Assembly: GCA_028532985.1 (NCBI GenBank)
Contig: JANCIK010000002.1
Location: forward strand, 3,658,001-3,722,000
Source of the DNA: Stropharia rugosoannulata
Lineage: Eukaryota; Basidiomycota; Agaricomycetes; Agaricales; Strophariaceae
Length of the DNA stretch: 64,000 nt
Direction: 5' to 3'
Below the pieces are notes generated by a model. That model saw only the letters and a list, made by a program, of their open reading frames with translations, made no database searches and was not told the DNA's origin. A program made the translations under genes and the position numbers. Below are positions 56,573 to 64,000 of this stretch, one piece after another. How positions within the stretch are numbered: position 1 is the first letter of the stretch; each line of letters opens with the position of its first letter.

Positions 56573-56850
56573 CTAAATCCCGTAACCCGTTCAAAATCAC
56601 AGACTGCAGTGCTGCGTGTAATTTATTAGTAACTGCAGTATACTGTACATACTACATATACAGTGCTATACACCGATGCGGATGCCGAGTTATACTAAAA
56701 CTATTATACGAAATATTTTAAGAATCAGAATGCAGTTCTAACATACACACAGCGAATGCTGTGGTTGCGCAGCATGTTGTATACCATCGTAATCGTGGGG
56801 TGCTTAAGGTCTACAAAGACGTTCGGTCATCAAGTAGACGATATGTTTTA

Positions 56851-58176
56851 TTATGGCTCCTCGCTGAAAAATGTACGGACAAGCTGTGTGCGCTGGCGTA
56901 CCCCTTCTTCTAAGCATTCTGAAAGCACATCTCGGGCTTCTGCGTTTTCTTCCTTGGTCACAAGGATCGACCCAACTTGTGACAGGGATACAACTGAACT
57001 TTCCGCCCCTAGTACGGCAGAAACCGTTCCTTCCAAGAGCTGTTCTTCGAAAGCGGTTGGATCAGCAAGGACATATTTACTGTTATGGCATTTATTAGAC
57101 GGACGACATTGTATTAGAATACTTATGTCAAGGCGGACATACCCGTCAAATATCCCAAATGATATTCCAATAGGCGAGCTCGGGGCGAGCTGAAGCGGTA
57201 CTCGCGGTGCCTTGCTTGAACATATCGTGCGGTGTGTCTCAGGGTTGTATGTCGCCCGAGGTAGCGTTGCTATACCCAAGAGAACATACAGTCAGAAATT
57301 ATGTACGCAGACATGAAATCGAACCCACTGTTTCGCAGAGCAGCCACCATGGCGAGCAGTGTCGCGTCGAATGCATTTCCATCGTAGTTGATGCACGTTG
57401 CGTCTACGTATAGTACCCAAGCTGCCTTGCCTTCGTGAATGCATAATGAGTCGAGGGACACAAGATTTGAGCTAAATACCGCGCCATTGAGTGAGATAAG
57501 CAACGCAAGTGAGTAAAACGCAACTCACGCGACTAGTGCCTGATTCAGGCGCTCGGACAGTACTTGAGCTTCCTCGGATGGCGGTCCTGGTCTGAAGCGT
57601 GGCGAACACATCGCAGGCAAATCCACATTAGGTACTGAAAGCGAAGATTATTAGGAAATTATTCAATGGTAAATGGCAATAGCTTACCTAGGAAGCCCTT
57701 CCCTTCACAGTCTAGTTCTGGTTCCGCAATCTCTCCCTTTACACCGCATACTACTGTCGTGCCCCCCATCCGCACGAGAGCCGAGCCGTCCGCCGTCGAG
57801 ATCGAGCCTATCCTTCCGTGTATCGCTCATCAGTGTCCAATTATTAAACGCGAGCCGCACAGATAAAGCAACGACTAGAGCGGGGTGTTTCAAATGTTGG
57901 TCTACTGATTTATTTATGCAGGTAGTTGATCACTGCAACATTTGGTCCACCAAGCTCTATCCAACGCTACTCACCAACATTGACGGCGACATCCCTGAAT
58001 TCCCCAAAGGCGCGCCCGTCGGGCCTTATATTCTCCTGAACAAATCGTTCCAGATAAACGCGTGGATGCAGTCGTTGGAAAACGGCGGCTTTGAGTGCGT
58101 CTTGATCCGCCTGTGGCAGATTGTGTGTTTGGTCGAGTCCCGCAGGTGGTGCGGGCGCCATTGTTGTTGATGCCAT
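56851..58176 (-). CDS. RRP43: RRP43, RNase PH-like exosome core subunit
   Basis: Rrp43 (human EXOSC8) is a catalytically inactive RNase PH-like subunit of the RNA exosome ring, used in 3' processing and decay of RNA in nucleus and cytoplasm. Six exons give 308 residues: 57975..58176, 57688..57807, 57529..57634, 57329..57471, 57143..57269 and 56851..57079. Family motifs are FQRLHPRVYLERFVQENIRPDGR, GSALVRMGGTTVVCGVKGEI, LCIHEGKAAWVLYVDATCINYDG and NAFDATLLAMVAAL. These match the RRP43/RRP42/RRP45 group, with the ENIRPDGR start and the LPxxxYNPE segment typical of RRP43. The 167-base first intron is longer than its neighbours, while all other introns are 53-63 bases. Confidence 0.92.
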
Positions 58177-59564
58177 TACTTCTGTGTCTTTCGTAGTCTT
58201 TTCTTTCTACGGATAAGAGTATGGGAGTATATCGTGTCGGGTACGGTCCACCAGATACTAGAGTCACACAAGAGCGATGATTTTGGTCCTTGGACAACTA
58301 GTAGACGTTGGGTAAGTGCAAAGCCGCAAAGCACGCGCAGATGGCTTTAGAAAATATAGGTCAGATGATCTTCTTCCATTTCTGGTAATTGATAAGATGT
58401 TTGAAAAGAGGCGCCGGACGAGATAACAAACCACCGCAGAACTCACGTAAAACTTGTTCTTACTTGGGTAGTGCTGCTCAAAAATCGCTAGTATTTTTCT
58501 GTAAGAATATAGCAACACTGCCGCCTAAAATATAATTGCGACAAGTTGCCTTACTCGTTCAGCTTTCCCAAAGATTTCCCAGTGTCCGATTACTAGCTCG
58601 CTAAATTGACGGGAGCACCAATATTTACGTTCTATGCAGACTCATTTAGCCGTTATTTCTCAAGCTTTCGGGGGCACATCCGATTTTACATAATGGAAAT
58701 CGACAGTGCAAATTCTTCATGTAGCATTCGCACGAAGTCATCGCACAGTGAATCATGACGATACGGACACACAAAATATGTAGCCCCCACAACATTGCTT
58801 TGCATTGAAAAAATTCTACATCATTAGGTGTGCCATGAGCAGAGAAATATCCTAGTAGAACCATACTTATACGGACTGTTTAATGTATCTATCCGAGTCT
58901 GTCTATGCTGCTGCGTGTATATAAAAGTGTTAGAAGGTGAGTTCGGGTAGCTTGAAGTGGCGGGAGAATGATTTAGCGCGGACTGTAAACGTTTGTCGGT
59001 CTGTATAACGGCAGTCAAGTAACATTGCAGGGTAAGTTGATAAAGGCGGGTTTTTTACCTGTCAAAAAATGAAATAAACGGAACAATCTGCGTCCCGGTA
59101 ACTATGCTCTGGTCCAGGGAGTAAATGCAAGAACATCAGATGCTTTCGATAGCTTTCTCACTTTCTCAAGATCAATATGATAAGTATTTTCTCGTGAGGC
59201 TATGTAACTCAGCCGACTCACAATCTCTTGTAAGTAGTGAGGGTAAGTGTAAACTCTCATGCTCAATTCGCCTAGAGGTGAATCGCGTCTAGACTCTGGG
59301 TCTTTTCACAGAATGTCGAAGCACTAATCGTTTTATTTACATATGTAATGGTGGAATAGCTTGCTAAGGTAAGTTACGCATAATTACAAGCAGTAAGGTA
59401 AGAACAAGAATAAAACATAATCGATAATCATTAATTGTACAAGGTTAGCAAAGGGAGGAACATAGCAGAGTTAAACGAACCAAGTCGGTCCGCAAAGAGT
59501 ATCTGAATAAACATGGAAATAAAGCAATGAACTAAGAGGAAGAGGAAGAAAGTCTTGAGCCATG
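58177..59564. other. Intergenic, between RRP43 and SMC5
   Basis: This region of 1.4 kb holds the RRP43 promoter and the SMC5 3' end. No gene, RNA or clear repeat was seen. Confidence 0.45.
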
Positions 59565-62500
59565 TTACATAGCGCCCCTCCCGCCGTCTCTTTGACTGTG
59601 CAAGAACACATCGATCATGTCGTTCATACTGCCGATATCCTTCTCTTCGGGCAGCCATTCACCGTTATTGATAACAAGAATTTTCATCTTCTCGTCGTAG
59701 TTCAGGTCAGGCAGTAACTTGGGCGTAATCAAGAAATACTGTCCGCTTTCCTCTTTGCATGTTACGCTGACCAACGAATTATGAACCATTCGCTCGGCGC
59801 GCTGGTCCATGCCCTGAATAACACGTTAGATTAGTACATCTTGGAACCATCGGCGGAGACGGGCAAGTCGTACCTGGTTAATCTCGTCTACAAGCGAAAA
59901 TGGCGCACGGGCCTCTGCAGTCAAGCTCATCAAATAGAGGATGGTCGTTAAGGAACGTTCCTTGGGAAAGTGTCAGTGCGAACGAAGATAGGGTGAAAAG
60001 TAACAAGTGGAGAAGAAATAGTTGTGATATGATGTTACTGGAGAGGAATCACCCTCCTTGGTAATCACCAGAGAACATGAGAACAAAGTATATGATATCT
60101 CATGACATCTACTTTGAAAGACATATAGGAGAGCACTTACCCCGCCGGATTGACGATGTGCCGTGAGTAACTGCAGTTTTTCGCTGTCGCGGAATTTGAC
60201 CAAAATGTCGATGGCCCATTTATCGTAATCTTCGTCCTCGCTGATGCGAATTTCGCCAGCGCATCTGATGCCTGTACGCAGACCATCAAAATAACATGCA
60301 CGCGCAAGTAACATTATACAGATCAGAAGACAAGTAAATCGGACATAATGATAAGTAACGCACGATCAAATGCTGCGGAGAACTTTGCGCCGATACTGTC
60401 GACCAGCTTTTGAAGAGCAGGCTGCCAGTTATCCTGAGAATGAATGGAAAGGCAGTGGTCAGCAGGTGTAAGTGAGATATTGAAAATTTTCTCACTCTCG
60501 CATTTTTGATATCCTTAGCGACTTTCTCTTCCTTCCTTCGCCTGTCTTCCAGCGTCTTCTCGAGCTGCTCGATCTACATTATCCCACAGTTTCCCTTAGT
60601 CATACGTAAAAGAAAAGTATATGAAACGTACGTCTCGCTTACGCTTCTCGTACTGTTCGACCACACCAGGATTAGTGCTGATATTCATCTCCAGATTGGA
60701 GCGTTGTGTTTCGAGCTCTGCCTGCAATTCATCTGCTGACCTCATATCGACACCCTCGGGTTGAGGAGGGAGCGCGCCTCCTTCTTTACGTGCTGTTATA
60801 CAGGCTTTCTCCCAGGCAACGCGGACTGCCTCCATCTCTTTGTATTCAACTTGGATATCTGGTTCAGCGTCAGACAGGGCTTGTCGGCTGCGAGTCAAAA
60901 TAGTATTTGTATCCGCCTTAGTTTGCTTGTACTGTGCGTCAACTGAGGTGGCCATATTAGGATAAAATCCAGGAATAAGCAACCGATCTCACCCTTATTC
61001 AACTCGACCAGTGCAGTCTGATATTTCGCGTCTTTCCGTTGACATTCCGCTCGTAAAGCGTCTTCGTTAGCAGAGATTTGAAGATATTGTAAACCTGCCA
61101 ATGTACATGCAACTTGGTCCGGGATAATGGAATGAAGAATGTCCTATGTGCGTTGTTAGCTTAACAATATAACCATGAAGTTAGGAACATACTGTATACT
61201 CCCTGAGTATCTTCCTACGTTTCCTAACAATTTCCTTCAGCTTTATTTTGAGCGCGGCGCTTTGCGTCTCTGCTGTTTCCATTGCACTGTATTCATCAAT
61301 AGTTTTCTTCGTCGACCCTTAAAAAGCATGAACAACGTCTGACGGGAGGACCATAAAATATTTACCAATTTTAGATCTTAGACCGGCTAGTCTACCTATT
61401 TCCTTCGCTTCCATTTCTTTAAGGCGTTTCAATTTTGCCTGGTCCAAATAAGAAGGCGAAAGATATATGAAAAAATTGAGCACTGACAATTTTGTCGTAA
61501 TGAGCTTTTTCGTTTTGCTCATGAATGTCCATAGCTTTCTTTACTGGTTGGAGCGCTTCCGTGCATAGCTCTATTTCTCGTCCAGCGTTAACTTTACGCT
61601 CTTCTAAGAGACGCAAGGCTTCGTGATCGGCTGGGTGGAATTGGTTAAGCGATGTGTACAACATATTTAACCGTTTATTGACGCACTAGTTGGAGCAGAC
61701 AAGTTTTTAGCCTGTTGTACATCCCTTGTCATGTTAGCGATCGCCTTTTTGCCATATCGCGAACGGGTGACAATATTCATAGTCGAGCCGCAAATGAAAT
61801 TGGCCCCTCCAGGGTGGGTGCCAAATGGTCGGGCGACATACTGCATGACTTGGTTCACATCGATATTGTTGTGAAGGGAAACAGCCTGTAGGGCACAGTC
61901 AGCAAGTGACCAAACCAGACGGATGATGTGTCTTACTGTTCTATGCAAGTTGATATCACGCATTAAGAACCACTTCATGCCATCGGGATAGTCAACATAA
62001 TCAATAGCATAGCCGTCAAATCCAAATCGTTTCAACTAGACGAAGGTTTGAGTTAAATCATGGAACGGTTAATAAGGTACAAACCTCATCCTCAGACATA
62101 GGCGGTGGGACGTAAAGTTGTTCTTGGTAGGGACGGAACCATGTTGTGACACGAGCTTTTCGGCCTAATCCTTGCTCGTCATTAATATACTTGTTAAGGG
62201 TATCACAGTCCTCTTGACATTGTGCGACGAAACTCTGAGAGACGGTTAAGGGGGTTAATATCAGGTCAAACACGACAAACAGACCTTCATTTGAGTATGC
62301 CCAAAGCATGCCTCCACTGCATTTGTGTATTTCTTGTCCTTCATAGTCAATCGCATAAAAGGAGTTTCGAAGACTTCCATTCGGAACAGGTGACGGTGCT
62401 CGCGGACCCATATGATGGCGTCAGCAGTATCGGGGTCCCAAGCTCGCATCTTGCTAAGCTTTTGGTTATCACTATCATGCTGCTTCGCTATGCTAGACAT

Positions 62501-64000
62501 AATATAAGTCATGTTAAAGTTTCGTAGTCAAATCATCTTACGCCTGTTCAATCTCGCTTTTGTCAGTCTGAAACCGCGCTTTTTTGTCGATCAAGGCTTG
62601 GATTTGCTCGTTGAGTTCGACTTTGCGCGCACCGAGTACGGGGCGCTCCAACCTGATTTCTTCCTAAATAAGTAGTATATGATTCTTTTGCAACTCATTC
62701 AAAACACTATACTAACTGACCGACATGGCAGCAAATTCCTGCGCCGTAGGCAAATTCAGCTGTGATGGTTTGTTCAATTCATCTTCCATTTCTTCAACTT
62801 TTTTCTTGAGTTTCTTGATGTGTTCTAACCGTTTCGTATATTCCTTATTCAGATTGGCGATTTTATCCATAATCTCTGTACCATCTGTTTCCTGAAGACG
62901 ATATATAAAACAAGTAACATGGGCTTCTGTACCTTACTTACTAGCTGCTCATTTGCCCCATGTTTCGCAGTCAGAGACCTGAATTTGTTCTGAGTTATTT
63001 TCTTAAGCTTTTCCCTGTCAGCATTGGCTTGCTTAGAATCCAGTTTAAGTTTCCTAGATAAAGATGTCAAAACAATGGTCAATATCATCTGGCTTGACGG
63101 CGTACTCAAGCAAATCATGAGCAGGCTTATTCTTGTCCTGTAATCGCTTAACTTTCTCAAGTAAGCGACGGTGTTCGGCTTTGAGATGCATGTACAATTC
63201 CCTGATCTCTCGGTACTCGGCGACTGGAATGAGAACTTCTAAAAGCGCAATCTGCATGTATTTGTTAGATAGATAAGAGACGAAGCTTACAAACTCACCA
63301 TATGCTCGATTTTTTTACGTTCTTTGAAGCGTTGCACATCCCGCTCTATGCCTTCATTGCGCTCCTGCATTTGCTTCAAGGCGCTTTCATCATCTGCAAT
63401 GGCCTGACAAAATCAATCAAGTCGTCCACAAAGACGACTATAAGGTGCACACCTGCTGAATATTTTTTAAATCATGGCCAGCTTGTATGAGAGTCGTATG
63501 CCAGTTGGTAAGATTTTCGTCACCAGCAGCTTTTTGGGTTTCTTTGAGTAGTTGTTGCGGGGACATTGCAGCAAACTCAGTAACCCTGTCTTGGGGTAGA
63601 AAAGAGCTACAAAGTACGTTGGTTAATACAAAGGGAAAATTAAACGTATTAAAACATACCAAAGATTTGCGACTTGGATATTGAGTTCAGCCATCTTGAG
63701 GTTGATTTCTCTACCGGATGCAGACTGTCCATTAAGAGTGAATGTCGAACTCTTGGATGACGCGGTAAGATTTCGTCGAACGATAATATTACGTTTATTC
63801 TTAAGACCCTTGAGTTCAATCTCGACGTAGCCATTTTCTTGGCCATCCTTGACAAAATTATTGATGTCATTTGCGCGGCCCAGGATCTATTCAGAATGAC
63901 ATTAATGCAAAGCATCGACAAAGGGTGAAGCTCACAGCAGGCGGGAAGTTTAATCCAAGTGCTATAGCACAGGCGATGCTACTCTTACCAGTTCCATTTG
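59565..64000 (-). CDS. SMC5: SMC5, structural maintenance of chromosomes protein (5' end outside window)
   Basis: Smc5 is the ATPase subunit of the Smc5/6 complex, used in recombination repair and replication-stress tolerance. The gene enters from the right edge at the Walker A motif NGTGKSS, so the first exon or exons are missing. About 22 exons lie here, e.g. 63936..64000, 63660..63886, 63453..63606, 63299..63403, 62933 to about 63250, 62721..62891, 62542..62663, 62285..62492, 62085..62234, 61937..62035, 61687..61885, 61488..61630, 61366..61438, 61193..61317, 60993..61143, 60632..60942, 60496..60573, 60364..60433, 60141..60271, 59874..59960 and 59565..59813. Two coiled coils flank a hinge. 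Other motifs: FLPQDRVTEFAAM, the signature SGG/ERS split by an intron, Walker B FSLVDEINQ, and the end QRAERMVHNSLV. One junction near 63140 is unresolved: two frames overlap and no clean phase-compatible intron joins both in full. An intron of 67 bases (63020-63086) is possible. Confidence 0.93.

Noticed and set aside
63649..63921. A 90-codon frame at the right edge
   Set aside because: It is the wrong phase of an SMC5 exon. The correct phase reads GYVEIELKGL and continues into the Walker A exon.

Overview
This 64 kb window is fungal nuclear DNA, most likely from a mushroom-forming basidiomycete (Agaricomycetes). The evidence is gene structure and content: nearly every gene is cut by many GT-AG introns of about 41-70 bases, several exons are very short, and the genes include HET-domain allorecognition proteins, a CHS5-type exomer subunit, a DUF6593 protein typical of basidiomycetes and a fungal-type mitochondrial uL13. 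All exon models were built by hand from splice sites, reading phase and family knowledge. Unless stated otherwise, total coding lengths are divisible by three, which is an internal check.

Layout. 0-17 kb: two related HET-domain genes in opposite orientation (a + copy at 0.3-2.6 kb broken by one in-frame stop, and an intact - copy at 14.4-16.6 kb). They flank an AlkB-like dioxygenase (-), a small unknown gene, a DUF1992/DNAJC28-like protein (-), a PPIL4-type cyclophilin-RRM protein (+), a BTB protein (+) and a secreted EEP-family nuclease (+). 17-27 kb: a dense housekeeping block of CHS5 (-), VPS41 (+), TAF4 (-) and the FG nucleoporin NUP42 (+), with two head-to-head promoters. 27-34.7 kb: a 7.7 kb gene desert with at most one small coding relic. 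34.7-43.4 kb: aspartate-semialdehyde dehydrogenase (+), a GNAT acetyltransferase (-), a very acidic nuclear-type protein (+) and mitochondrial ribosomal protein uL13m (-). 43.4-54.3 kb: EMC6 (+), a DUF6593 protein (+) and a TTC27/Emw1 TPR protein (+), separated by long non-coding stretches. 54.3-64 kb: an intron-containing tRNA-Ser(CGA), exosome subunit RRP43 (-) and the SMC5 gene (-), whose 5' end runs off the window.

The genes do not form one pathway. Most are single-copy core genes for vesicle traffic (CHS5, VPS41), transcription (TAF4), mRNA export and splicing (NUP42, PPIL4), RNA decay (RRP43), genome maintenance (SMC5, AlkB), ER membrane insertion (EMC6) and amino-acid synthesis (HOM2). 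The accessory part is the HET pair and the gene-poor stretches. I found no rRNA, CRISPR array, intact transposon or obvious secondary-metabolite cluster. The most unusual features are the HET pair with its single nonsense codon, two inferred GC-AG introns, a 7-base microexon that the reading frame requires, an initiator codon separated from the rest of the protein by an intron, and a cluster of degenerate repeats around a TGACCGAGTAC core.
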